From: CBDCFL01 sp965216135
GTDB lineage: Bacteria; Pseudomonadota; Alphaproteobacteria; Rhodobacterales; Rhodobacteraceae
Assembly (NCBI GenBank): GCA_965216135.1
Contig: CBDCFL010000022.1
Location: 1 to 64,000, forward strand
Length of the DNA: 64,000 nt
Direction: 5' to 3'
A model generated the notes under the pieces. It worked only from the letters and a program-made list of their open reading frames with translations. It did not search any database and had not been told where the DNA came from. Positions 1-8,689 of this stretch are shown piece after piece. Each line of letters opens with the position of its first letter. Position 1 is the first letter of the stretch. A program made the position numbers and the translations under genes.

Positions 1-290
1 AAAGGCCCATGCGGTTGTGCTGATGGATTCGGGCCGGATGGCACACCACCGGCAAACTCAAAGTCCCGAAGAACCTCACCATCATCCTGCTGCCATCGCG
101 CGCTCCGGAACTGAACCCGGTGGAAAATATCTGGCAGTACTTGCGCGCCAATTGGCTCTCCAACCGCGTGTTCGAAGACTACAATGCCATCGTCGATGCT
201 GGATGCGAAGCTTGGAACAAGCTCATCGCACAGCCCGAAACCATCACATCAATCGGAATGCGAAAATGGGCCCATATCGGTCAATGTTAA
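1..290 (+). pseudogene. IS630 transposase, C-terminal fragment with frameshift
   Basis: After the extra T near position 28, the frame encodes the C-terminal part of the DDE transposase found complete at 47999-49066, including the PELNPVENIWQYLR segment that carries the last acidic catalytic residue (the E of ENIW). The extra base breaks the frame between the preceding LMDRAGWH-like segment and the rest. Because the remaining bases match the intact copy, the change is either very recent or a sequencing error. Confidence 0.75.
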
Positions 291-300
291 ATGCCGCTGG
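1..300 (+). mobile_element. IS630-family element, right-hand part (copy 1, cut by window start)
   Basis: This stretch matches the right end of the complete IS630 copy at 47919-49076 base for base by eye, except for one extra T near position 28. It ends with the terminal repeat atgccgctgg followed by the TA target dinucleotide at 301-302, as expected for IS630 elements, which insert at TA. The left part lies outside the window. Its right flank is another IS630-like element, so this is a nested insertion. Confidence 0.9.
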
Positions 301-302
301 TA

Positions 303-1214
303 TAAGCCCACACATTTTCCATCGGGTTGAGTTCAGGGGAATAGGGGGAGTTTGAGCAGGGTGATGTTGTCGGGTACCTCCAGCTCTGCCGAACCGTGCC
401 AGCCAGCGCCATCCAGAATGAGAAGGGCATGTGCGCCCGATGCGACGGTTTTAGCGATCTCGGCGAGATGCGCGCTCATGGCCTGTGTGTCGGCATGTGG
501 CATGATCAGAGCGGCCGCTTCAGCCCGTTCCGGGCAGACGGTGCCGAAAATGTAGCTCCAGATATAGCGGGTGTCGCGCGGGGCACGGGGGCGTGTTCCA
601 CGCTCGGCCCAGATACGGGTGAGCGTGCCCTGCTGGCCAACCCGCGCTTCATCCTGAAACCATATCTCCAGGGGCTTGCTGCGGGCTGTTTCCGGCAAGG
701 CTGCTTCTACCTCTGCGGCGAAGTTTTTTTAAAAGCCTCCTGTGCATCCGGGTCGGATTTCGGATGCTGCGGGCGCACCGACAGACGCCGAAAGCCCAGG
801 CTTGCCAATTGTTTGCCAACAGTTCGCTCATGCATGGTGACGCCGAAGCGCTCTTCGATCTTGCGTTTCAGATCAATGCGCCGCCAGCGCACAACCCCAT
901 CGGTTTCGGGGTCGGGACCCGCCCGAACCATTTCCGCCAACTCCTCCTTCTGTGCCGCGCTCAGCAGACAGGGTGGATCCGGCGGGCGACGGGTTGAACA
1001 GGCCGACACGCCCTCCGCATTGTAACGGTGGGCCCAATCCCGCAGCGTCTGCCGATCCATGCCGCAGTTTTCTGCCGCCGTCTTGCGGTCAACCCCATCC
1101 AGAACCAGGGCAATCGCCAACATCCGTCGCGCCGCTTTCCCATCCCGGCACCGCGCCGCTTCCTGGCGAAGCTCGCCTTGCGGACTTGTCTTTGCGCGTA
1201 ATCCTTACTGCCAT
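303..1214 (-). pseudogene. IS630-like transposase, broken by frameshifts and truncation
   Basis: Two main pieces are visible. One (about 1123-707) holds the helix-turn-helix region with MDRQTLRDWAHRYN. The other (about 720-333) holds the DDE core, with EIWFQDEARVGQQG and LILDGAGWH. They are joined at a run of seven A on the minus strand (about 724-730), where the intact relative has eight, so a -1 slip would restore the frame. Another one-base shift lies near the start, and a third before PELNPMENVW. The protein is then cut by IS630 copy 1. The element is not expected to move by itself. Confidence 0.75.
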
Positions 1215-1300
1215 CAAAGGCCTCCCTTGCCTTGATGCCACTGAATCAGATCACGCCGCTCGTGGGAATCCCCTTGAGTCAAATCTGGGGGCCGTTGGTA
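303..1300 (-). mobile_element. Second, diverged IS630-like element, interrupted by copy 1
   Basis: Read on the minus strand, this element begins with taccaacggc, the same terminal sequence as the left end of the intact IS630 copy. The shared leader also includes ggggattccca and tgatctgattca. Its transposase reading frame runs to 303, where it is cut within a codon series reading ENVWAY at the TA used by copy 1. The missing end should lie left of the window. The outer end at 1291-1300 overlaps what may also be the left terminal repeat of the neighbouring IS256 element, so that boundary is uncertain. Confidence 0.7.
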
Positions 1301-2688
1301 TAATTCCGACGTTAGCGCGGGCTGAGTGGAGCCTCGCGTAGCTCAGGCGAAGTCCGCGCGGGTTGCTGGGCGGCCATGAACGTTCTCCGGTAGGGTTTGG
1401 GTTGCAACCTGACCTACCGATCGAGGAGATCACCCATGACCAAGGACACGATATCAGAAACCGCCGCGCTGAAGGCGCTTCTTTCCGAGACCGCCGATCA
1501 TCAGATTTTGGCCGAGATGCTGGGTTTTGTTGCCGACCGGTTGATGGCACTGGATGTGGATCAGCTGTGCGGTGCCGGGGTGCATGAACGCTCGGCCGGG
1601 CGGGTGAACCACCGGAACGGATATCGCCCGCGCCGATGGGAAACCCGCGCCGGGACCGTTGATGTTCAGATCCCGAAACTGCGCAAGGGGACGTATTTCC
1701 CGGAGTTTCCGGAACCACGCCGGGCCTCGGAGAAAGCAATGACCGCGGTGATCCAGGAAGCCTACATTCAGGGCGTCTCAACGCGATCAGTGGATGATCT
1801 GGTCAAGACCATGGGCATGACGGGCGTCTCCAAGAGCCAGGTATCCCGCCTGTGCGTGGAGATCGACGAACGCGTTGACGCCTTCCTTGACCGGCCACTG
1901 GAGGGCGAATGGCCCTATCTCTGGCTGGACGCCACCTACATCAAGGTGCGGCGTTCGGGACGGACCGTCAGCGTGGCAGCCATAGTGGCGGTTGCGGTCA
2001 ACACCGACGGGCGGCGCGAGGTTCTGGGCATCGCCATCCAACCCAGCGAAGCCGAGGTGTTCTGGGACGAATTCCTGCGCGCTCTGGCCGATCGCGGCCT
2101 GCGCGGGGTAAAGCTGATTATCGCTGACGAACATAAAGGCCTGAAGGGGGCCGCCGCCAAAGTGCTGGGTGCTACGATCCAGCGCTGTCGCGTGCACTTC
2201 ATGCGCAATGCCCTGGCCTGCGTCGGCAAGAAGGACCGTCCCATCGTCACGGCCGCGCTCAGAACAGCCTTCGATCAGGACACGCTGGCAGACTCGAAGG
2301 AACACTGGACCAAGCTGATCGAGGCTTTCCAGCCGCGTCATCCCAAGCTCGCCGAGCTGATGCTGCGCGCCGAGGAAGACGTGCTGGCCTACAAGACGTT
2401 CCCGCAAGCTCACTGGCGGCAAATACACTCCACCAATCCGCTTGAACGCCTCAACAAAGAGATCAAGCGCCGAACAAATGTCGTCGGTATTTTCCCTAAC
2501 GAGGCCGCGATCAGACGCCTCGTCGGCGCACTTATGCTGGAGCAGAACGACGAATGGGCAGTCACACGTCGTTACATGACGCTGGAAACCGTCGCCGCCA
2601 TCTGCGAGGATACCACCATGGACCCGGCGAAAATCGCCGCCCTGTAAACCGGCTCAACACCCAGCCGGAGAACAATTTACACCACGCC
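1291..2688 (+). mobile_element. IS256-family insertion sequence
   Basis: The element surrounds an intact IS256 transposase. Imperfect terminal repeats can be matched: gccgttggtataatt on the left, and the complement of ggcgtggtgtaaatt on the right. The sextet ctgggg is present just outside both ends (1285-1290 and 2689-2694) and may be part of a target duplication. The IS256 family usually makes 8-9 bp duplications, so the boundaries are approximate. It sits directly upstream of the luxI remnant. Confidence 0.7.
1436..2647 (+). CDS. IS256-family transposase
   Basis: This is a full-length 403-residue mutator-type DDE transposase. The start is the ATG after a gaggag ribosome-binding site about 7 bases upstream. 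The family pattern is clear: GRVNHRNGYRPR near residue 55, the VSKSQVSRL helix-turn-helix-like segment, LDATYIKVR with the first catalytic aspartate, the second aspartate in IIADEHKGLKGA, the conserved CRVHFMRN, and the glutamate in STNPLERLNKEIKRRT. No break is seen, so the element is probably active or was until recently. A short minus-strand open frame inside it is a shadow. Confidence 0.93.
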   Translation: MTKDTISETAALKALLSETADHQILAEMLGFVADRLMALDVDQLCGAGVHERSAGRVNHRNGYRPRRWETRAGTVDVQIPKLRKGTYFPEFPEPRRASEKAMTAVIQEAYIQGVSTRSVDDLVKTMGMTGVSKSQVSRLCVEIDERVDAFLDRPLEGEWPYLWLDATYIKVRRSGRTVSVAAIVAVAVNTDGRREVLGIAIQPSEAEVFWDEFLRALADRGLRGVKLIIADEHKGLKGAAAKVLGATIQRCRVHFMRNALACVGKKDRPIVTAALRTAFDQDTLADSKEHWTKLIEAFQPRHPKLAELMLRAEEDVLAYKTFPQAHWRQIHSTNPLERLNKEIKRRTNVVGIFPNEAAIRRLVGALMLEQNDEWAVTRRYMTLETVAAICEDTTMDPAKIAAL

Positions 2689-2867
2689 CTGGGGCACTAC
2701 CCGATTTGTCGATTGGCATCATCGTCGTCTGAGCGGCGGTTCCGGCCCGTTGCGTGATGCGTCCGGCCAGCGTCCGCAAGTCGCGCGCGCAGACCTAAAG
2801 AGCGGATAACTCTGCGCTGTCTATCCCTTGGCCGCCACCCCGGCGGACCAAAGGAGCAGACGAGCAC

Positions 2868-3508
2868 ATGCTGAGATATGTTTACGGCCACGATCTTCAT
2901 CACTTTCCCAAACTCGCCAAATCCATGTTCCGGCACCGCGCCGAGCAATTCAAACGCCGCCTGAACTGGGACGTGAAAGTTGACGACCTGGGCCATGAGC
3001 GCGATGAATATGACGCGCTTGACCCGTTCTATGTCATCTGGGAACGCGCTGACGGGGCTCACGGCGGATCGATGCGGTTTCTGCCGACCACCGGGCGCAC
3101 GATGATTGCCGAACATTTCGCTGACCTGACCGGCGGCGTTCGGATCACCAGCCCGCTGATCTGGGAATGCACGCGATTTTGCCTCGCCCCGGACGCCACG
3201 GCCGAGGTTTCGGCAGCACTCGTGCTTGGCGGGGCGAAGTGATGGAGGGGTTTCATCTGTCGCACTTCATCGGCGTTTTTGACTGGCGGATGACCCGCAT
3301 TTACCAACGGCTGGGTGTCCAACCCGATGTCATCGGCCAGACAGGCGAGGGTCGCCAGATGCTTGGCGTGGGCCTGTGGGAGATGAAATTCGCCGCCTGG
3401 GAGCCGACGCTTGCCCGCGTTGGAGTTACGCGCGCCACTTCGCGCCGGTGGTTCGAGCAATCCATCGCGATCCGGCCCACCGCCGAGCTTTTGGCAGAGA
3501 CCGCCTGA
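2868..3508 (+). pseudogene. luxI: Acyl-homoserine-lactone synthase (LuxI family), frameshifted
   Basis: Members of this family make N-acyl-homoserine lactone signals from S-adenosylmethionine and acyl-ACP for quorum sensing. The first 122 codons show the invariant residues: R24 and F28 in RAEQF, W34, the ERDEYD acidic patch (residues 44-49), R70 in GSMRF, and E100 and R103 in WECTRF. A one-base deletion in the G run near 3231-3235 brings a stop at 3240. The next frame continues with EVMEGFHLSHFIGVFDWRM, the normal C-terminal half, to 3508, for a total close to the usual 210 residues. No luxR is seen. The 175 bases upstream hold no recognisable gene, and an IS256 element begins beyond them. 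It is nonfunctional as written unless the shift is a sequencing error. Confidence 0.85.
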
Positions 3509-3583
3509 GTCTGAGGCCAGCGGTGCATATGGCCGGATGTTCGCGCTGGTCCCGGCCCCGACACCGCCCTATTGTCCGGTTTC

Positions 3584-5118
3584 ATGCGGGTCGCTCTCAC
3601 CCAGTTTTCGGACAATCAGGCAGAGGCGTTTGACTGCGTCAGCGATGTGTTGCGCACCGCTGGCGTTGACTTGGACGAATGCACCGCATTGCCGCGCACT
3701 GACCGTGATCCAAGCCTGATTGCGGTCACCGGCAAGGCCGGGTCGGGTAAGACAATGCTGCTTGCCCGCCTGTCAGAGGGTGTCGAAGATGCCGGCGTCT
3801 CGGGTGGCTACGAAACCCGCCGCGGCAAGGACCGGCGCACTCTGGCGATACTTGCGCCAACCAACAAGGCGGCCGCAGTGCTGCGCCAGCACGGTGTTGC
3901 CGCCACAACGATCCATCGCATCATCTACACGCCCCTCTACGATCCGCAATATGAGGCAGTGGCAGTTTGGCTGGTCTCGGGCGGGTCGGGCGATCCACCG
4001 GATGTCGAGGCGCTGAGCGAAGCTGCGTTGCAACGCGCGCTGGCATTTTACAAGGCCCAGCGCTCGGTGCCCGGCGCGCTGGCCACCGCTGGTCTTCGCG
4101 GCTCGGATTTCATCATCGGCTGGAAGCGGCGCGAAGAACCGCTGGACATCGGGTTCGTTGACGAAAGTTCGATGCTGGACGACCGCCAGTTTGAGGATTT
4201 GCAGCAGATATTTCCGACTTTGGTGCTATTTGGCGATCCGGCGCAGCTGGCACCGGTCAATCAATCGGGCACGATGGTATTTGACAAGCTGCCCGACAAC
4301 CGCAAGCGCAATCTGCACCGAATTCATCGCCAGGACCTGGACAATCCAATCCTTGATCTTGCCCATGCGTTGGGCGACGAGACCGTCGGTTTTGAGGCCT
4401 TTGAGCAGATGGTGCGCGATGCGGCTGCGCGCGATGGACGGGTGGTGCTGGCCGAGCGCTCGATGCCGATCTTATGGCGCGATCACCGGTGCTGGTCTGG
4501 CGAAACATTACGCGCGTGCGGCTGATCCATGCCTTTCGCGCTGCCTATGGCGCGCCCGCGAGTGAGCTGATGGAGGGCGAGCCGCTCATCTGCGACGGCA
4601 TTGAGCTGCCGGTTCGCCACCGCAAACGCCGGATCGAGCTGGAGGCGCGCGGGCTTATCAAAGGCGCGCAGGTGGTCTATCTGGGCCCCGGCCGCAAACC
4701 CGGATTTTCGCGCCTGCACGTGATCGGGGCCGAGGATCCGCTGGTCAGTGCCGCATCGATCATCAAAATGGAAATCCCGGATGAGGACGAGCCGTTCATT
4801 CCCACCGCCGCGCATATGGGCGCGGCTTTTCTGCATGGCTCGGCCGTGACCATCCACAAGGCCCAGGGCTCGCAATGGGAAAATGTGCAGGTGTTTGCAC
4901 CCGACCTTTGGGCAGCGTCGCGCAGCGGGCGCATCGAGGCAGGCATTCCGCTTTGGAAGCGGTTGGCATATGTCGCGATCACCCGCGCCCAGGAACGGCT
5001 GTTCTGGGTCACGCGCAACCGTTTGGCGCGGCCAACGATGCCGCTGTCGGTAACCGATTTGCAATCCCCACCGCGCGATTTCGTGCTTGTTGCGGACAAT
5101 CGGGAAGAGCGCGCATGA
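3584..5118 (+). pseudogene. RecD-like ATP-dependent DNA helicase (superfamily 1), frameshifted
   Basis: The N-terminal part has Walker A GKAGSGKT (residues 50-57), a Walker B-like FVDESSMLD, and motif III GDPAQLAPV. After a one-base loss near 4458-4460 the protein resumes in another frame from LMARSPVLVWRN. That part carries the C-terminal UvrD/RecD motifs TIHKAQGSQW and YVAITRAQ. If repaired, the protein would be about 511 residues with both RecA-like domains. The ATG at 3584 was taken as start because the similarity begins there. The stop overlaps the next start (ATGA), which suggests an operon with the SDR gene. The role is probably DNA repair or end processing, but the exact subfamily is not certain. 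Confidence 0.8.
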
Positions 5119-5849
5119 AGAGCATCATCATTACCGGCGCCAGTTCTGGCATCGGCAGGGCGACAGCGCAGAAATTCCTGGGCACCGGCTGGCGGGTTGG
5201 GCTGCTCGCCAGGCGTGCCGACAAGTTGGAAGCGCTTGCCAAAAGCCAAAACCGCGCGCTCGTTCTGGCCTGTGATGTGACCGACGCCGCGCAGGTGGAC
5301 ATCGCCTTCGCTGATTTTGCCGAATGGGCGGGACGCCTTGACGTGCTGTTCAACAATGCTGGGCGCGGCTCACCTGCGGCGAGCATCGACGAAATTGACC
5401 CTGATGACTGGCGCGCAGTCGTTGAGGTCAATCTGACGGGCATGTTTTTTTGCGCGCGCGCGGCGTTCGGGCAGATGCGACGCCAAGACCCGCAGGGCGG
5501 TCGGATCATCAACAACGGTTCGATCTCGGCTGGGGTGCCACGCCCCGGCTCGGCACCCTATACCGCCACCAAGCACGGGGTCAGCGGGCTGACCAAGACC
5601 ATTGCCCTGGATGGGCGCGGTTTCGACATTGCCTGCGGTCAGATCGACATCGGCAATGCAGCCACGGACATGACCGCCAGGATGGGGGACGGCGTGCGGC
5701 AGGCCGATGGGTCGATCCGGGCAGAGCCGACATTCGATACGGCCCATGTCGCCGATGCGGTGTTTCACATGGCCGGACTGCCGCTGTCGGCCAATGTACA
5801 GACGATGACGATTATGGCGACGAAAATGCCATATGTCGGGCGCGGTTAA
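5115..5849 (+). CDS. SDR-family NAD(P)-dependent oxidoreductase
   Basis: A 244-residue classical short-chain dehydrogenase. The cofactor-binding TGASSGIG is at residues 8-15, NNAG of the central strand near residue 83, and the catalytic set is present as a serine in NNGSISAG followed by Y-x-x-x-K in YTATKHG. The first base of its ATG lies inside the stop of the upstream helicase gene, so translation is probably coupled. The substrate cannot be inferred. It converges with the TIGR02186 gene, overlapping it by four bases. Confidence 0.9.
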   Translation: MKSIIITGASSGIGRATAQKFLGTGWRVGLLARRADKLEALAKSQNRALVLACDVTDAAQVDIAFADFAEWAGRLDVLFNNAGRGSPAASIDEIDPDDWRAVVEVNLTGMFFCARAAFGQMRRQDPQGGRIINNGSISAGVPRPGSAPYTATKHGVSGLTKTIALDGRGFDIACGQIDIGNAATDMTARMGDGVRQADGSIRAEPTFDTAHVADAVFHMAGLPLSANVQTMTIMATKMPYVGRG

Positions 5850-6601
5850 TTGCGCAGATAGACAAATACCGCGCTGGCCGACCAGCCCGCGATAATTGCG
5901 ATGGTCAGCGACAAAAGGCCGTAGATCAGTGGCCTGTCGTGGGCGAGGTTAAACAAAAACCGCTCAAGGCCCACTTTACGCACATCAATTGTTGTCAGAT
6001 AATCGTCAACCACGTTCCCGCCTCGTGTTAAGAAGATCCGCACGATATAATCGCCCTCGCGCAGGTTTGCAGGCAGGGCCACCGACGTGTTGAACAGGGT
6101 TTCTTCGGACAAAACCACAGTGCCCGGATTCAGTTGGTAAAGATCCTTTGATTTGCGGATGCGGATCAACGCCTCGACAAACACTTCTGGATCGTCAACG
6201 TCGCGGGTTACACCCACGGCCCGGATCGCGCGTGGGATCGAAACATTATGACGCAGGTCTTCGATGTCTTTGATAATTTCCTGAAACGGACCGGTCGTTG
6301 CAATCGCATAAAACGATGGCGCCAGGTCCACCTCAATCCCATCGACATTGATCCATATGCCATAGCGTTTGGCCTTACGCCGCACGGTGATCGGTTCCTG
6401 CGGGCCTTCGACCGTGATAATAACCTCCAGCGGCCCGGTGCCGGGTGGCGGTGCCTCGCGCCGCACCGCGCCGAAGATCAGAATTTCAGAGCCGTCAAAA
6501 TTCGCCGATATCGCAACCCGGTTTTGCGACAATCCCGCAACAACTTTTTCGCTATGCGCAGGCATCGCGAAAAACAGCAGAAGGGCGAGCGCGATACGCA
6601 T
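5846..6601 (-). CDS. TIGR02186 family membrane-anchored protein
   Basis: A 251-residue protein with an N-terminal signal peptide ending near MPAHS, a long periplasmic beta-rich region, and one C-terminal transmembrane helix (YGLLSLTIAIIAGWSASAV). It matches the conserved alphaproteobacterial family TIGR02186, of unknown function, whose genes usually follow a TauE/SafE permease. That is the case here: its ATG overlaps the permease stop (ATGA). The start after the permease stop was preferred over a longer open frame because it begins with a convincing signal peptide. It may assist export of a sulfur compound, but that is only inferred from the gene pair. Confidence 0.85.
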   Translation of the reverse strand: MRIALALLLFFAMPAHSEKVVAGLSQNRVAISANFDGSEILIFGAVRREAPPPGTGPLEVIITVEGPQEPITVRRKAKRYGIWINVDGIEVDLAPSFYAIATTGPFQEIIKDIEDLRHNVSIPRAIRAVGVTRDVDDPEVFVEALIRIRKSKDLYQLNPGTVVLSEETLFNTSVALPANLREGDYIVRIFLTRGGNVVDDYLTTIDVRKVGLERFLFNLAHDRPLIYGLLSLTIAIIAGWSASAVFVYLRN

Positions 6602-7518
6602 CAGCTTTGCCCGCTGTCGCCAAGGGAGAATAGTTCTGACGGCTGCAAGAGCAAATCGAGAGCCAGTTTTCCGCACACCGCCAGCACCAGAACCGACAAA
6701 AGAACACGCAATTGCTCGGCCTTCAGATAGACACCGATCCGGGTGCCGACCTGCGCGCCGATCACCCCGCCGACCAGCAGCAGCACGGCCAGCAACATAT
6801 CGACGGTGAAATTAGTTGTGGCGTGCAAAAGCGTGGTAAAGGCGGTGACGAATATGATCTGCAACAGCGAGGTGCCAACCACCACTTTGGTCGGCATTCC
6901 CAAAAGATAGATCATCGCCGGGACCATGATAAAACCGCCGCCCACGCCCATGATCGCCGCCAGAATGCCGACAGCGACACCGATCAGCACCGGGGGAATG
7001 ACCGAGATATAAAGCCCCGAGGTCCGAAACCGCATCTTGAACGGCAGGTTGTGGACCCAATTGTGCTTTTTGCGTTTGGGCAGCGACCCGGATTTTCGGG
7101 AATGACGAATGGCGCGCAGGCTCTCAAAGAACATCAGCCCACCGATGATGCCAAGGAAGACCACATAGCAAAGGCGGACCAGCAGATCGACCTGGCCCTG
7201 GGCCTTGAGGGTGTTGAAAATCTGCACGCCCAGCGCCGCGCCGATCAGGCCACCGACCAGCAACACACCGCCCATCCTCAGGTCGACATTCTTACGCCTG
7301 AGATGCGCCAGAACGCCGGAAAATGACGAGGCCACGATCTGGTTGGCTTCGGTCGCAACCGCGACTGCGGGTGGGATGCCGATGAAGAACAGCAAGGGCG
7401 TCATCAGGAACCCGCCGCCGACGCCGAACATGCCGGACAAAACCCCGACCATGCCGCCCAATCCCAGCAACAGGAAGGCGTTGACGGAGACTTCGGCAAT
7501 GGGCAGGTAAATCTGCAT
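6601..7518 (-). CDS. TauE/SafE family sulfite/sulfonate exporter
   Basis: A 305-residue polytopic inner-membrane protein of the TauE/SafE (DUF81) family. The duplicated family signature is visible as GMFGVGGGFLMTPLL near residue 30 and IMGVGGGFIMVPAMI near residue 190. A basic cytoplasmic loop (SLPKRKKHNW) sits between the halves. Family members export sulfite, sulfoacetate or related organosulfur anions; the substrate is not known here. It forms a translationally coupled pair with TIGR02186 downstream. Confidence 0.88.
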   Translation of the reverse strand: MQIYLPIAEVSVNAFLLLGLGGMVGVLSGMFGVGGGFLMTPLLFFIGIPPAVAVATEANQIVASSFSGVLAHLRRKNVDLRMGGVLLVGGLIGAALGVQIFNTLKAQGQVDLLVRLCYVVFLGIIGGLMFFESLRAIRHSRKSGSLPKRKKHNWVHNLPFKMRFRTSGLYISVIPPVLIGVAVGILAAIMGVGGGFIMVPAMIYLLGMPTKVVVGTSLLQIIFVTAFTTLLHATTNFTVDMLLAVLLLVGGVIGAQVGTRIGVYLKAEQLRVLLSVLVLAVCGKLALDLLLQPSELFSLGDSGQS

Positions 7519-7648
7519 TTAGGGGTCGTCCAGGAGCAACGGGGTGCCGCGTCTTTACATCCAAGACCAAAGCGCTGCCAGCGTCAAATGCTGCACAAAT
7601 AGGAGCGACGTTGGTGGCCAAAATCTTTCGGGAAAGATATTGGGCTCG

Positions 7649-7673
7649 GGAAAAATTTTCGTGAAAATTTTCC
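7649..7673 (-). terminator. Palindrome after the ABC importer operon
   Basis: The sequence ggaaaaattttcgtgaaaattttcc can fold into an 11-bp stem. It lies about 50 bases past the stop of the last permease gene on the minus strand. It is probably the transcription terminator of the importer operon, although no long T run follows. Confidence 0.5.
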
Positions 7674-7723
7674 GCCTGCTCGGTCGCCCCTGCGCCCGGC
7701 CAGGCAAAACCCTTGCCGGTCCG

Positions 7724-8689
7724 CTAGCGTTCTTTCACATAAGGCTGTCCGACCGATTTCGGCGGGATCGCCTTGCCGATAAAGCCCGCCAGAATGACAA
7801 CCGTCAGGATGTAGGGTAGCGCCTGGGTGAACTGCACCGGGATCACGAATAGTCCGACGTCGATGTTCGGATAAAGGTTGCTGATCGCCTCCAGAAGCCC
7901 AAATAGCAGGCAAGCCCCCATTGCATGGATCGGTCGCCAGTTGGAAAAGATCAGGGCGGCAAGGGCGATATAGCCGCGCCCTGCGGTCATTTCCCGCCCG
8001 AAACCTGCTGCTTGGGCGGTCGACAGATAGGCGCCAGCGATCCCGCACAAAACACCGGTGATCATCAGAGCCTGAAACCGCATCTTGATCACTGAGATGC
8101 CTGCCGTATCGACCGAGGCCGGGTTTTCGCCGACGGCCCGCAGGCGCAGCCCGAACCGTGTTCTGTAAAGCACCCACCAGACCAGCGGCACAATCGCAAA
8201 GGCCAGATAGACCAACGGTTTGTGGCCCGAGATCAGTTCGGAATAGATCGGCCCCAGCACCGGCACGTCAGCCACGGCATCGGCAAACGGCAGGGTCCAT
8301 TCGGTGAACCGCGCATTACCTGCCAGTGTCGGCGTTTGCCCGCCTTTGTGATAGACCGCGTGGCCGATCACCACGGTTAGGCCCGAGGCCAGAAAGTTCA
8401 GTGCAACGCCGGAAATGATCTGATCGCCGCGATAGATGATCGAGGCGGTGGCGTGGATCATCGAGAACACCAGTGCTGCCGCGCATCCCGCCAGCACCCC
8501 GACCCAGGCCGATCCGGTTTCATAGGCGATCGCCGCTGAAACAAAGGCGGCGATCAGCATTTTGCCTTCCAGCCCGATGTCAACGATGCCTGAGCGCTCT
8601 GAAAACAGCCCCGCCAGACAGGCCAGCAGCAGCACGACCGACAGGCGGATGGTGGAGTCCAGGGTCAGGATGAGTTGCAGGAAATCCAT
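7724..8689 (-). CDS. ABC transporter permease, BMP/nucleoside type (YufQ/NupQ-like)
   Basis: A 321-residue membrane permease of the BPD_transp_2 family (branched-chain amino acid, ribose and nucleoside importers). It begins FLQLILTLDSTIRLSVVLLL and carries the family loop ERSGIVDIGLEGKML. A second conserved patch, RLRAVGENPASVDTAGI, is the coupling-helix region that contacts the ATPase. The ATG overlaps the stop of the upstream permease. With its partner it forms the membrane channel of a heterodimeric importer, probably for nucleosides or purines judging from the BMP-type binding protein. Confidence 0.9.
   Translation of the reverse strand: MDFLQLILTLDSTIRLSVVLLLACLAGLFSERSGIVDIGLEGKMLIAAFVSAAIAYETGSAWVGVLAGCAAALVFSMIHATASIIYRGDQIISGVALNFLASGLTVVIGHAVYHKGGQTPTLAGNARFTEWTLPFADAVADVPVLGPIYSELISGHKPLVYLAFAIVPLVWWVLYRTRFGLRLRAVGENPASVDTAGISVIKMRFQALMITGVLCGIAGAYLSTAQAAGFGREMTAGRGYIALAALIFSNWRPIHAMGACLLFGLLEAISNLYPNIDVGLFVIPVQFTQALPYILTVVILAGFIGKAIPPKSVGQPYVKER

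Noticed and set aside
1787..2428. A long minus-strand open frame inside the IS256 transposase
   Set aside because: It lies fully opposite a clear DDE transposase and shows no family pattern; it is a shadow of GC-rich coding sequence.
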